DNA of 64,000 nucleotides from Alnus glutinosa (taxonomy: Eukaryota > Streptophyta > Magnoliopsida > Fagales > Betulaceae): the NCBI RefSeq assembly GCF_958979055.1, contig NC_084892.1:4915501-4979500 (forward strand), written 5' to 3'. Positions within the stretch are counted from its first letter, which is position 1. Each line of letters begins with the position of its first letter. The notes beneath the pieces are model-generated. The model saw only the letters and a program-made list of their open reading frames with translations. It ran no database searches and was not told the origin of the DNA. Positions 1 through 10,135 of this stretch are shown in pieces. The position numbers and the translations under genes are program-made.

Positions 1-729
1 TTCATCGTAAAATATTTTCAATGAAATTATTTTTTAGAAAAAGTGATTTCCCTGAAAATATTTCTTGATGTTTGGCTCATACGAAAAAATCACCAACGAC
101 GAAAAGCCATTGGTTATGAGATTCTGTTAATGGCCGCAAGATTTCGGCCACTTTCACTAGATTCCAGCTACTGTTGCCAGATTCCGGCAATGGAGGCCGG
201 AATCCGGCGGCAATGGCTAGATTCCGACTAATTTAGGCGAAATCTGGTCCACCGGAATCTTGTGACGATGGGCGGATGTCGTCGAATTTCGGCACAAATT
301 GCCAGATTCCGGCACCGGCTGGATTCCGACCTGTATTGCCAAAATTTGGGTTGCTGGATTCCGGCGGTGAATGCTAGATTCCAACGATGGCCCCCGGAAT
401 CCAGCTAGTGCCGCCGAATCCGGCAATCAAATATCAAAATTCGGGGACCTTCAGTGGTAGATTCCTACAAACTCCAACAAACTCGGCTACCAACAAACTC
501 CAATGCTCAGCGATGACAGATTCCTACAAACATGCGCGCAAGAATGAAGAGTTTAAATCCAAAAAACTATTTACAGTTTTTAAAATCGTAAATCGTTTTC
601 CAAAAATTAAAGAGGCTTTTACGATCAAACTGAAAATGATTTCCGTTGACTATCATTTTTGTTACACTAAACACCGAAAAATACATAAAATATTTTTTAA
701 AATATGTTTTACGCCCAAACAAACGGAAC
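1..729. mobile_element. Terminal-inverted-repeat element with GATTCCGGC-like internal repeats, copy A (cut by window edge)
   Basis: This is copy A of a non-autonomous element seen complete at 12225-12822 and 23902-24499. Complete copies begin GCTCCGTTTGTTT and end with its inverse (AAACAAACGG). The interior is a degenerate array of a motif close to GATTCCGGC, repeated many times in both orientations between about 120 and 500. The left terminus lies just outside the window. No coding capacity is credible; short open frames here are by-products of the repeat. No clear target-site duplication was found, so the superfamily is unassigned. Confidence 0.65.
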
Positions 730-1328
730 AGAATATAGGTTATAACATAAGTGATCACATAAGGCAAACAGTGTAGGGGAAAAAGTTTAAATTAACCATA
801 TTAAAATACATTTTTCTTGTTACATAAAAAATTGACTGTAACATGATGACCAAGCTAGGATAGATCTGGCCCAAATTAATCACGGAGTTCTATATTATGC
901 TAAAGCCCCATTGTTAACCCGTTTCGCCCATTGTAACAAATCAATATTTGTCCTTAACTAGATGAAGATGGCCATTTATTAGAATTCATGTAATTCTATG
1001 AGTAGCTAGATTTCTCGAAATCTTAACCATTATTTTAAAATTAAACGGCCGTGAAGATTTTGTCATATCATTATTTATTGTATTTATAATCAATTCTCAT
1101 GATAAATATGGTAAATAATGAAGTGATAAATGTTGATATAGTGAAATCTCTACTATTTAATTTGGAGAAATGATCCACATGTATAAGATGAACGCTAGAC
1201 TAACGTTATTGCAGTCTTAATCAAACTTTAGATTAATCTTTGTTAAAAAAAAATCAAAAATTAATTAGAATTGCTATGCACACGTCAACATTATAGGATA
1301 ATTATATAAAAAAAAAAAAACATAGTAT
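730..1328. other. AT-rich spacer shared by the three array units
   Basis: This stretch reappears nearly unchanged at about 12823-13130 and 24500-24810 up to about position 1035, after which copy A diverges. No gene, RNA or regulatory element is recognised. It is part of the duplicated unit that carries the glucanase genes. Confidence 0.6.
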
Positions 1329-1337
1329 ATAATATTA

Positions 1338-1645
1338 GGGATAAATATATTTTAGCCCCCCAAACTACCACCCTTTTTCCGGATGGCCCCCCAAACTACC
1401 AATCCTTAGATTCTGGCCCCCCAAACTACCACTATCTGATTTTTTGGCCCCATTTGTTCATTTATGCCGTCAATTCTAAACAGAAATCCGAAAATACCCC
1501 TCATACATTGTGAAATTCTCAAGGTTAAGGGAGGGGTATTTTCGGGTTTTTGACCAATTCCTTTTAGAATTGACGGTATAAATAGACAGATGGAGCCAAA
1601 AAAATCAGAAAGTGGTAGTTTGGGGAGCTAAAATATATTTAACCC
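1338..1645. mobile_element. 308-bp Mutator-type MITE with 9-bp target duplication
   Basis: The element starts GGGATAAATATATTTTAGCC and ends with the inverse, AAAATATATTTAACCC. The arms contain repeats of CCCCCCAAACTACCA. It is flanked by a perfect 9-bp direct repeat ATAATATTA at 1329-1337 and 1646-1654. A 9-bp duplication is characteristic of Mutator-like elements. There is no coding capacity. It lies in the part of unit A that has no counterpart in units B and C. Confidence 0.8.
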
Positions 1646-1654
1646 ATAATATTA

Positions 1655-2103
1655 CTTGTCACGTAGATATTTTATTCAATGTGAGATATTTTAATCTATG
1701 TGTGCGCGATTGATTGATTTCTTCTTTATTTGTTTGTCATCCAAATAATCATAATTTTAATTTGTCAAATATAATCTTATTACTGGCATTTCTATGAGAT
1801 AGTTAATAGGTTTGGTAATTCGGGTTCACGGGTCGGATTCATGGCAACTCGACCGAGCCAATTATGTAAACGGGTTTAACATGAACCCTCCCCGATTATT
1901 AATCGGGTTGAAACTCATGACCCGAACACGACCCAATTAATAATCGGGTAACTCGAACACAATCCGATAAACACGATTACTGAATTGTGAAGGACTAACC
2001 GGCTGAACAGAATCGTTGAAGCCATCAGACTGTGAACAATCAGAACACTCACAGTCTCGCAGATTGGTGAGAGTTTGAGAGAATCAAAAGGAGAAAATTA
2101 GAG
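1655..2103. other. Unit-A-specific spacer with CGGGTT-rich repeats
   Basis: From about 1812 to 1990 the sequence is rich in CGGGTT and CCCGA words, partly inverted, and resembles the GC-rich terminal part of a transposable element. A matching CGGGTT-rich stretch occurs at 2520-2600 on the other side of the DnaJ pseudogene. The pair may be the ends of an element that carries the pseudogene (inference). Confidence 0.4.
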
Positions 2104-2322
2104 ATGAGAGTGGACTACTACAACATACCGAGGTGAACCAGAACGCGAGCGAGGAGGACCTGAAGAAGGCATGCAAGAGGCTGGTGATGAAGTGGCATCC
2201 AAACAAGAACCCGATGAGCAAGAGGGAGGCGGAGACCAAGTTTAAGCAAATTTCCTAGGCCTATGACGTGCTTAACGACCCTCAGAAGCATCAAATCTAC
2301 GACGTCTATGGCGATAAGGGGC
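2104..2322 (+). pseudogene. DnaJ/Hsp40 J-domain pseudogene fragment
   Basis: After an ATG at 2104 the reading frames give MRVDYYNI, then after a small frameshift a run containing NASEEDLKKA, KRLVMKWHPNKNP, EAETKFKQIS, a TAG stop, AYDVLNDPQK and IYDVYGDKG. This is the order of motifs in the N-terminal J domain of plant class B Hsp40 proteins, whose J domain stimulates the Hsp70 ATPase. The invariant HPD tripeptide reads HPN here. There is at least one frameshift and one in-frame stop, and nothing beyond the J domain is present. No intron interrupts it, which fits a retrocopy or a captured exon. CGGGTT-rich repeats lie on both sides. It is not functional. Confidence 0.85.
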
Positions 2323-2514
2323 CAAGTTTAACTGAAGACTGAAGAGTGAAGGCAGAGCCGCAGAGATGAGAGAGGCAGAGACTGAAAGTGATGAAGGGCG
2401 TGCGAGTCAGTGGGTCTGCGGCTAGGGTTCGTCTTTTCTCTTTTGCTTCTCACTTCTCCGTTCACAAATTACTAAATCACTTTCCATTTTTTTTATTTTT
2501 TAAAGTAACTATGT

Positions 2515-2567
2515 CATAATTGTGTTCGCGGGTCAACCGGCGGGTTGACCCGCGAAACACAATTATG
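2515..2567. repeat. Near-perfect 24-bp hairpin
   Basis: Arms at 2515-2538 and 2543-2567 are inverse complements apart from one extra A in the right arm, with a four-base GGCG loop. The arms contain GCGGGTCAACC and its inverse. The hairpin lies at the CGGGTT-rich right border of the DnaJ-carrying region. Confidence 0.85.
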
Positions 2568-2949
2568 ATCCGAACCCGATAATGTTAAACTTAAACTCAA
2601 ATTTTTCGTATCGTATTCATATCAAATTTGTAAGTTGTGTCAAAAATTGTCATGCCTAAGAATTAATGTTCTATGTGCTCACGTGCAAGTCTATAGAAAA
2701 ATGGACGCCTTTTTTTCAATTTTAACTGTATTAAGGTAGCTAGCCATACGTCCGACCAGTACTGACGTTGCTAGCTAGGTTTGGAAGCACTTGTTCCTTC
2801 CCTCTCTACGAGGTAAGTTAGCATATAATTTTTTTTTCTTTAAACAAAAGATATATCGAGTATGCTACTATTATGTGGTTGGCGATCATCAATAATGGAA
2901 TTAGGATTTTCGGTTAAGATTAGGGTCGATAATTTTTAATAGAAGCTTA

Positions 2950-3240
2950 ACATAAAATTAAAAGATCAGGGTTAATAAGCTTGACTTGTTTAATTAAATT
3001 AGTCAGGTTAAGATTAACATATATAATCTTATACTCATACTTAGACATGACCTAAACCTGACATACGATATAATGTCATATAATTTTTCACATGACCCGC
3101 ATGCAAACCCAACACAAATTCAATACAAAATTAAAGAATTAGGATTGAATGGTTTAACTCGTTTAATTAAATATGTCGGTTTAGGGTTAACTTATATAAT
3201 ATTATACACATGTCTCGACTTGACTCGGACCCGACACACA
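2950..3240. repeat. Diverged direct repeat, two units of about 115-120 bp
   Basis: Units at about 2950-3065 and 3120-3240 share the order AAATTAAA, a GGNTTGA-like word, TTTAATTAAAT, GGTTAAGATTAAC-like, ATATAATNTTATAC and a run of GAC/CCTGAC words. They are imperfect, so this is an old local duplication. The rest of 2660-3377 shows no recognisable feature. Confidence 0.55.
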
Positions 3241-3377
3241 AACATAAATTAGCCGGCACTTTCAATCAAAACATGAATGAAGAACCGATCTATAAAATAA
3301 GTATAAAAAATAACATTACTCTTCAATTAAACGTGTTACCTTCTCTCAATTTTTATTTTTATTTTTATTTTTTTTTT

Positions 3378-4746
3378 TGGAGTTAGCTGACTTATCCTTT
3401 GAGCCGCCCTGATCCCTGGCTGTTACGATAAACATGTGCAAATTCTATGCTTCCAAAGATGGTTCTGTACAGCATTTGGAGGTTACTAGCCAATACTTGA
3501 CATGATGTACGTACTATGTATATATGTCCAAAGTTGACATTTATTAATTGGTTGGTCGGCCCCCACCTCGATCCAATTACGCTGTCACTCGGGGAATAAA
3601 AAGCGATGTGAAAATTTGATGGTTCAGTTATGTACTTATATATTGACATATTACATAAGAACAGCCTGCTAGAAAATTCAGTTACCTTTTTTTTTTTTTT
3701 TTCCTTTTTTTTCTTTTTTATGTGAATTCTTTTGCACATCCTTTGATGTCCAACTATAAAAGAAGATTACTGTAAAAATAAATAAATAAAACAACCATTA
3801 AAGAAGATTATATAGAATTTCGGACCGAAATCTTCTACAAACTCAAGATCTTTGTTATTATCATTGTCCTTTTTATTGGGTAGGGCCGTGAGAAGGGCCT
3901 TCTGCCCGAGCAAGAGGTAAGCCGTCGAAGAAAGTTGCTCGGACAGAGAGACTCCTTCTCTCACAGTTCCTCTACAAATTTTCTTCAATTTTTTTAATAT
4001 ATAAATTTGTACCGACATGGTTTACAAATTATAACTAGCACCTGTCATGTAGAATCCCGCGCCTATGAATGCGGAGAAATTGCAGTGAAAATGATAGTAT
4101 CTCTAGCATTTTCCTTTTCCAATTGTGCTGTTGCAATATTGGAGGAACAAATAGTGCATTTTAGTATGGTTTATGAAATACTAAATGGAATTAATGATAT
4201 TTGCTTGAGACAATTTAACGTACACAAAACCTTTCAGGAAAAAGGAAATTAAAATTCAATTATAGTATGGAACAGTGATAGAGTAATGATGGAGACTCGA
4301 GCGAGATCAGTAAAATAGTGATGATTTATTTTATGGTTCACATTAAATTTTATACATTTAACAGTGTATTTATTGTCATGTTATTTAAAACTTTAAATGA
4401 CGTGATAGCATGTATATTGTTAGACGAAGGAAACAGAATTTGCAGTAATTCTTGTGATAGTGATTTTAGATCATGACATTGACTTTGGCTGCTTAACCAA
4501 TCAGGTGCAAATTAAAGGGACAATCAAATTGTTACAGAGGAAAGGCAAAGTGACGTGATCAAGTCTCGATCAGTAGTGTAATTAATTACTTCCCCAGAAA
4601 AGTACAAAGTATTTACCATAGAACATTTGATCTTATTGAAATAACCGTAGTTTTGAGTCTACGGGATTACAAGTAACTCTTTATTTGTTATCTTAATTAT
4701 GTGCACCAAACTGCACTTATTCCAGGATGCAGTAAAAGTGATATTC
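3378..4746. other. Conserved 3' flank of glucanase gene 1
   Basis: This region downstream of the minus-strand gene is repeated at about 13527-14850 (unit B) and 25207-26600 (unit C). It contains short open frames on both strands that persist in the other units, but they gain indels and show no family resemblance. They are best explained as hitchhiking on the duplication. A T/C-rich tract occurs at 3687-3720. Confidence 0.6.
4680..4685 (-). terminator. Candidate poly(A) signal AATAAA, gene 1
   Basis: The minus strand reads AATAAA about 62 nt after the TAA stop of gene 1. The hexamer and its surroundings are preserved at the same distance in genes 2 and 3. Confidence 0.55.
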
Positions 4747-6071
4747 TTAGCCGAAATTCACTTGGAACTTGGGCTGTTTATTTGGAAGAAAGAGTCCAAA
4801 ATTTTTCTCATATTCTGGATTTTTCTGGTTTTCATCAAACAAGGCAAACACGTAAGTTTCTATAGGCTTTCCAGGCTTCTTTGGAGTCCCTCCCTTCACG
4901 TGTTGAACCAAATTCGTAATGTAAGTTCTTTCATTGTCAAGAGATGTCGCTGTCCCACCACCTGAAGGCCAACCGGACTCCGATATAACGATTTCCAAAG
5001 ACCCCCCTCCGGCCTTGTCTAGCGCTGCATAAACGGCATCCAAAATGGCGTCGAAAAGATTACGGTAACTGAGCGAGCCATCAGTCACTACAGGTGAAGG
5101 AGCTGTGAAAAGAGCATAGTCAAGACGGATGTCTTTGGTGTTGCCAATGTAACCAAAGTAGGGGTACAAGTTAACGAGTAACGGAGATCGGTTGTTCACT
5201 AAGAAGCGGATGATCGGATCAAGAAGCGGCCGGTGATCGGACTTGAACGAGCCTTTTGATGGAGGGAAGGATTCTCCAAGGACTCCGGTGTCAATGGCGG
5301 TGGAAACTTTGATTTGGTTCGCAAGGCCAGCCGCAGAAATTGCGTTTTGAATGTTTTGCATTGCGGGGACAAGGAATTGTGCAAATCCATCTGAAGGCTT
5401 CACTTCGTTTCCAACAGCAATGTATTTGAATCTGACATTACCAAAGTTTTTCACATTGGTTTGGACCCAAGAATTTGCATTGGCTTGGCTCGAAGCAATG
5501 TTTTGAAGGTTATCATTTGGAAGGCCAAGAATGAGCTCAATATTGGAGCCTTGAAGGGCTTGGAGAGTTTCTTGGTCGGCAAAATAGATTCTCATTCTTC
5601 GGATGTTGTTTTGTTTATAGAGTGCGACAACCTCAGATGGCTTTGGTAGGTTGTTCCCAACTCTTCCATAACAAACACCAATTTGGGCACCTGCAATATT
5701 AGATTAAACAATAAGTCAATATTTAATTTTCTCTATAAAATGTAATTATCATGAATAGTTGCATTGTCCTTTAACTCAGTTGAATTAATATCCTAAACTC
5801 AATGAATCTATTAGGAGATTATTTGTGGCTGTGAGAGGCTGATCAGGGCATGTGATAAGTTCACGATCTCGTGAACTTGGAATAAGAAATGGATGGAGTT
5901 GATTCATTTTAGGTTAAAATTTTGTTTTGTTACATCTAATTAATGGTGTACATTTAAAAATGTTAAATGACGTGACAACATATCAATCATTAGATCTATA
6001 AAATCAAATATAAACTTCGGAAATTGAAAGAGGATCTTACTCCCGTAAAAGATTTGTTTAGGACTATAACA

Positions 6072-6151
<80 letters not shown>

Positions 6152-6246
6152 CCTGTTTGGCCTAGGATGGCCATTAGCAGCCCAAGCAATAGCATTATGG
6201 AAATCATCAATGGAGGGCTTTTGCGAGCATAATTGGATTTAGCCAT
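4747..6246 (-). CDS. Glucan endo-1,3-beta-glucosidase (GH17, PR-2 type), array gene 1
   Basis: Secreted endo-beta-1,3-glucanase expected to hydrolyse callose or fungal wall glucan in the apoplast. Exon 1 is complement 6153-6246 and exon 2 complement 4747-5690, joined by a phase-1 intron of 462 bp with GT and AG borders; the product is 345 residues. Residues 1-32 form a signal peptide with a leucine-rich core. The mature region opens AQIGVCYGR, the family hallmark. Glu127 in VGNEV is the expected acid/base and Glu269 in [10 protein letters not shown] the nucleophile, by analogy with characterised plant GH17 enzymes. The protein ends QVNFG with no C-terminal vacuolar extension, as in extracellular acidic forms. 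The start is chosen because it gives the signal peptide and lies about 65 nt below the TATA box. It differs from gene 2 at 9 and from gene 3 at 8 of the last 282 residues. A CT microsatellite begins at the intron's 5' end. The gene appears intact. Confidence 0.95.
6073..6148. repeat. (GA)n microsatellite on the 5' splice site of gene 1
   Basis: About 37 GA units on the plus strand, which is a CT run in the transcript, start within a few bases of the exon 1 donor (minus strand CAAACAG, then GTCTATCTCTC). The same locus has about 16 units in gene 2 and 14 in gene 3. If the intron is retained, the frame runs through the repeat as an alternating Leu-Ser tail. Confidence 0.95.
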
Positions 6247-6310
6247 TTGAACAATTATAGAAGAAAATAAGCTTAGAAGTATGCTTTTAACGATATCAAG
6301 CAAGCTGCTC

Positions 6311-6385
6311 TTTTATAGAGGGAGATAGAGGCTTTTTCGTCAGATTTTTGGGTGACCATTACAGTCCAGATTTTTCACTGGTCAA
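6311..6385 (-). promoter_or_regulatory. Gene 1 core promoter: TATA box and W-box-like site
   Basis: On the minus strand TATAAAA lies at 6317-6311, about 65 nt before the ATG. TTGACC, the core of the WRKY-binding W box, lies at 6385-6380. Both are preserved in the other two intact genes at matching positions. A W box would fit defence induction of a PR-2 gene, but the match is short and function is inferred. Confidence 0.55.
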
Positions 6386-7229
6386 GCATTCCAATATGGA
6401 AATTACTAAGTTGTTCCCAAAGTATACCACTTGCATCATTAATTTATCAAGGCAGATCTAACTCATGCTTGTTATCCAGCGATCTCTTGGATCTTTCTCC
6501 CTACCTTTGAATGGTCTTCAATTTGTCCATGTCCCTTGTGATCAGCAAGGCTGCATTCATGTAGCTAGTCATATAAACGAACACACTATGACATCACTAG
6601 GCATGGAAGGACTTGAAGAATCGGAGAAACGCATTATTCTATATCCTAAAACGTGGAAAAGCTACAAGTTGTCTTTGAACAAAATACTTATATATTGGTT
6701 GCTAGCTGGAGCCCTAACGTACACGATTAAAAAACTGACGATTTGATCATATTATATTAGGAGACCTAGACCTCTGGACTTGGGCTGCTTGACTCCGTGG
6801 GTGAGTTGGGGGAATCGAAAGCGATGTGATAAATTTGTGGATAAGACTTCACTTCACTGCAATAGTCGATCTTTGTTTATTTACAAAATTTCCCTCTTAA
6901 TCATTAGTATTTTAAGAGGGATGTGAAGTAAAGTCTTTGTGATGGAGCGGCAGCCTGTGTACCGCCCACTGGATTTCATGGGTTTTGACCCTTGATAGCA
7001 TTGTAGAAGCTAAGCTGCCATCATCTAGAAGATATGATAATTGAAATAATATTTACTGTTTCTGTTATATTATTTCGATGATTATTAAATACCACGGATT
7101 AAGGATGTGATTATTTATGGTGGTTTTCCTGAATATGTAGCAATTAATTAATTCTATGGTCGTTTTCAAGGCTGTTATCATTCCTTTAAATCGGGTGATT
7201 TTTCTCCGATTTAGTATACAAAATTTTTA
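6386..7229. other. Upstream region of gene 1, shared with unit B
   Basis: This promoter-distal sequence is repeated with small indels at about 16500-17300 in unit B and in rearranged form in unit C. No gene is seen. The segment containing GAAAGCGATGTGATAAATTT near 6818 is the empty site for the SINE present in unit C. Confidence 0.6.
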
Positions 7230-7710
7230 TGTAATTTTATTTTATTTTATATTTTTTTTAAGCAAATAGAAGGAGTCTCAGGAGAGAATTACAAAGGGAT
7301 CTTTCCTTCATTTGATTCTAATAGAAAGACCAGGGAGAAGTTGGGAATGCTTTCAGAAATATCTATAAGAAGCGGCTCACTTATAGTTATTCATTTGATG
7401 TGCTTCCGTAATTAGCACTTCGGAAATTTTTTATGACAGTCTAATTTTGTAGATATTGAAGATACTGGTGTACGTCTTCTATGGTAGAAACCCTATAACA
7501 ATCAGTGAAAAGTCCAGCTTTGTTGAAGGCAATAGAAATGATGAGAAAGTCTCATTCATGTAATGAGTGAATGGCAGCCACAAGAAATAGCATATTTCAC
7601 AGCTAAGAGAGCAGCTTGTGCGTCACCAACATTAACTTCAAAATGATGTTTTAACCTGGGAGAAATACATGCTTTTCTAATAGTATTAAAAGAGTAGGAG
7701 GAAATGTTGT
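7230..7710 (-). pseudogene. RNase H domain remnant of a LINE-type element
   Basis: Read on the minus strand, frames that shift between each other give VNVGDAQAALLAVKYAI, FNKAGLFTDCYRVSTIEDV, HQYLQYLQN, a stop, then TVIKNFRSANYG. The spacing matches the plant RNase H-like domain at the C terminus of LINE reverse transcriptases (conserved Ala-rich helix, then the VxxIxR.AN motif). A T-rich tract at about 7233-7260 would be the tail end on this strand. At least one stop and frameshifts are present. It belongs to a different family from the LINE copies at 17.3 and 55.0 kb. In unit B this stretch is absent, replaced by the LINE. Confidence 0.65.
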
Positions 7711-7795
7711 ACATACTAATGATTAAGAATGAAGTAATAAATTAAGTCTTAACATGTGAATTTTACGTAAACAAGAGTAAAGTCTTAGCTTGTTT

Positions 7796-8050
7796 GAGAG
7801 AATCGTATTCCGTGCTCAGAGACCTTTGAGTGGCCATTGACTCCATTTTTTGAACCAGTCAAGCACGCCATGAAAATTGCAGCATTATTGCTTTTTACCT
7901 TGAGGGATTTCTCGGCACCATTGAATATTTTGTGGAATTACTTTTCTCAAACAGGAAGCAAGGATGCTTTTCTCAATGTAATAGTTTTATTATGGACAAC
8001 AATTTTTTCTCCTATTAATTTTTCATGTCTGGAACCAGCTTTTACACCAA
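7796..8050. repeat. Array spacer block present in units A, C and the orphan flank
   Basis: A block containing GTGGCCATTG, CAGTCAAGCACGCCATG and TTATGGACAACAATTTTTT is found here, at about 30540-30760 and at about 39060-39320. It carries a short open frame that is not preserved across copies. It marks the upstream end of the duplicated glucanase unit. Confidence 0.6.
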
Positions 8051-8144
8051 CTTAATTCTTAACTCAAATCTAAACATTACAACCCAAAAACCATGTTTTG
8101 ATCGAAGAAATTGTCAACACACTAAAACCTAACAATAAAATTTA

Positions 8145-8541
8145 GGCCTTGTTTGGTTTGCGAAATAAACTTCTGGAATGGAATGACTATTCCTATTATT
8201 TTGTTTTGTAAGAGTCTGGAATAATTAGAATAAATATTTTTTTACGAAGAGAAATACCGATTCTCTTAAAAAAAATGAAAGGAATATTAGCTATTCCAAT
8301 GGGAATGGACTACAATTTCCAGTAAAAAAAAAAAAACATTCTTATTTTATATTTTCTTTCAATTTCTTTTTTCAAAAATAAATAAATAAAAAGAAGAAGA
8401 AAAAAAAAAGAAACCAAATCCAACCCCCTACACAATGGCTGACCGACCACCCCCGGACCAATTGGGGGTGGTTGCAGCCACCCCCGGCTCTTTGGTGGGT
8501 GGTCGGCCACCCACCATTTTTCTTTTTTCTTTTTTCTTTTT

Positions 8542-8572
<31 letters not shown>

Positions 8573-8770
8573 TAATTTAAGTTTTTTTAAAAAAATATAT
8601 ATATATAATGTGAGGTTACTTTAGTAATTTTGAATGGATTCCAATTAAAGTGTATGTGTTGTTACCAAACTAAATATTATGAATAATCATTCAATTCTAC
8701 TCTCATTTATTCCTGAGAATAACTATTCATTTTTCCAATAGAATACTCATTTCGCAAACCAAATGAGGCC
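8145..8770. mobile_element. Tourist-like (PIF/Harbinger) MITE, copy A, TTA target duplication
   Basis: Begins GGCCTTGTTTGGTTTGCGAA and ends with the inverse, TTCGCAAACCAAATGAGGCC. It is flanked by TTA at 8142-8144 and 8771-8773, the typical 3-bp duplication of PIF/Harbinger elements. The interior has poly-A/T runs and an inverted pair around ACCACCCCC/GGGGGTGG. It does not encode a protein. The sister copy at 19846-20428 shares the same flanks. Confidence 0.85.
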
Positions 8771-9050
8771 TTATATATATAAGTAAGTATCTCTTATAAC
8801 ATATGAGTAACATACTCTAAATCCCATTAGAGCTGAAATCTCTATTTCTCTTACCCGATGTTCTTGCTTATCCCTTCCCCTTAGGGGTTGGTATGTAACA
8901 AGTGCATACTATACTGTCCGCTGCAATGTCCATGTATTCTATCATCAACCTGATAATTTAATTTCAAGATATACAGCTTCTTTATTATAACAGAGTTTTC
9001 AAAAGTGATATTATAATGACCCAAGGAAAAGTGCAAGCTACATCTGCGCT

Positions 9051-10135
9051 TAAGGTCGAGCATGGGGCGGAGATGCCCATTTTTTGGCCCCGCCCCACAC
9101 TCCTGCGAGTTGCGAAAATCACACCCGCAAACCGCACAGAATGAGGAGAACCCATGTTGTGCGGGGTGGGGTGATGTTGGGCGAGGGGTGCGGGTTGTCC
9201 GGGGAGGGGACGGGTTTCATACCTAGATTTAGAAACATGATAAACCAAACCAAAGCTAGATTTTCTCAGGAACCAAACAAAAAAATCAGATTCAAACAAA
9301 ATCAGACTCAAACAAGAAAATTCAAACAAATCACAAAAAGGATGAGAGGTCACTGACCTCAGGATCGGGGACTTGGCGATGCCTCTTCACGTGAGCGTCG
9401 ACGATCTTCCCGCCGTTCCCGGTCTCCTCGTCAACCCTGATCTGGAACTTCTGATAGATCTTGAATGTTGCACATTCAAGTCCCTTAATTTGCTATTGTT
9501 AAACCCTTAACTTTATTTTAATTTAACATTTTGCATTGTTTTTATGTTTCAGGCATTTTCAGGATGCTAAGGAAAAGGACAAGTGCAGCCATTAAATTTG
9601 AGCTTAAATTGACATTAATGCAAGAGATTATCTTTTTGTAGGATTTGGTGGAAAATCTGGAAATCATAAAAGAATAAATGAGAGAAAGAAGAGATTACGT
9701 GGGACCTACGAAGAAAATAGAAAAGTCGGCTGCTGGAGAAGACAGAATCCACCTCATTAATTCATGACAACATATATTATTGATCATTGATTTTACCCAT
9801 ACTTTACATGATAATCTAGAAATTAGCTTCATGACAGTCCCACAGGACTGGCGACTCGGCGAGGCCTATCAACTTCCATAATTCCATTGGAGCAGACGTA
9901 GGAAATCGTGAAGAAGAAGAGATGAAGGGGTGTGGCACTAGGGAGTAGGAAGAAAAGAAAGGAAAAAATGTGAAGGGGGGGGGGGGGGGGGGGTGCGGCG
10001 CTGCTAAGGTTAGTTTTTAGGATTTTTTGTATTGTTTTTAATGGTGTGATGCGGTGCGGGTGTGGGGCGGGGCGGGTACCCGTTAATTTCCAAACGGACC
10101 ACCCGCAGCCCGCATCGCGGGTCTGCTCACCCCTA
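9051..10135. mobile_element. Non-autonomous hAT element inserted in the TRIM LTR, copy A
   Basis: Bounded by a perfect 8-bp direct repeat TCTGCGCT at 9043-9050 and 10136-10143, as expected for the hAT superfamily. The right end inverted reads TAGGGGTGAGCAGACC; the left end is TAAGGTCGAGCATGG, so the termini are imperfect inverted repeats. The ends are GC-rich. The uninterrupted sister LTR near 10440 has the site only once, confirming the insertion. No transposase is encoded. It carries an iron-sulfur-scaffold-like fragment and a G18 run at 9976-9993. Confidence 0.85.
9358..9456 (-). pseudogene. Captured fragment resembling iron-sulfur scaffold ISU/IscU
   Basis: The minus strand reads QKFQIRVDEETGNGGKIVDAH then VKRHRQVPDPE. 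The core resembles the plant ISU scaffold segment with a K(L/F)QI(K/R)VDExTG(K/Q)IVDA pattern, here with a short GN insertion. The unit-B copy (21044-21142) reads KLQIRVDEDTG...KIVDAHFK, closer to that pattern. Only about 30 residues are recognisable and the downstream cysteine-bearing part is missing. It lies inside the hAT element, so it looks like a transduplicated gene piece. The family assignment is by motif memory and needs a search. Confidence 0.5.

Noticed and set aside
3767..4018. Minus-strand open frame of 83 codons shared with 13778-14113
   Set aside because: The C-terminal part is scrambled by T-tract indels between copies, the composition is low complexity, and unit C breaks it.
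4007..4252. An 81-codon plus-strand open frame repeated at 14102-14347 and about 25863-26107
   Set aside because: It persists only because the flank was duplicated; the unit C version shifts frame, there is no family resemblance, and it lies in the 3' flank of the glucanase genes.
4699..4965. Plus-strand frames of 88 and 62 codons opposite the glucanase exons
   Set aside because: Antisense shadows of exon 2, present in all three copies for that reason.
6064..6303. Frame with a long Leu-Ser or Arg-Glu repeat
   Set aside because: It is the GA microsatellite read through the intron; not a separate gene.
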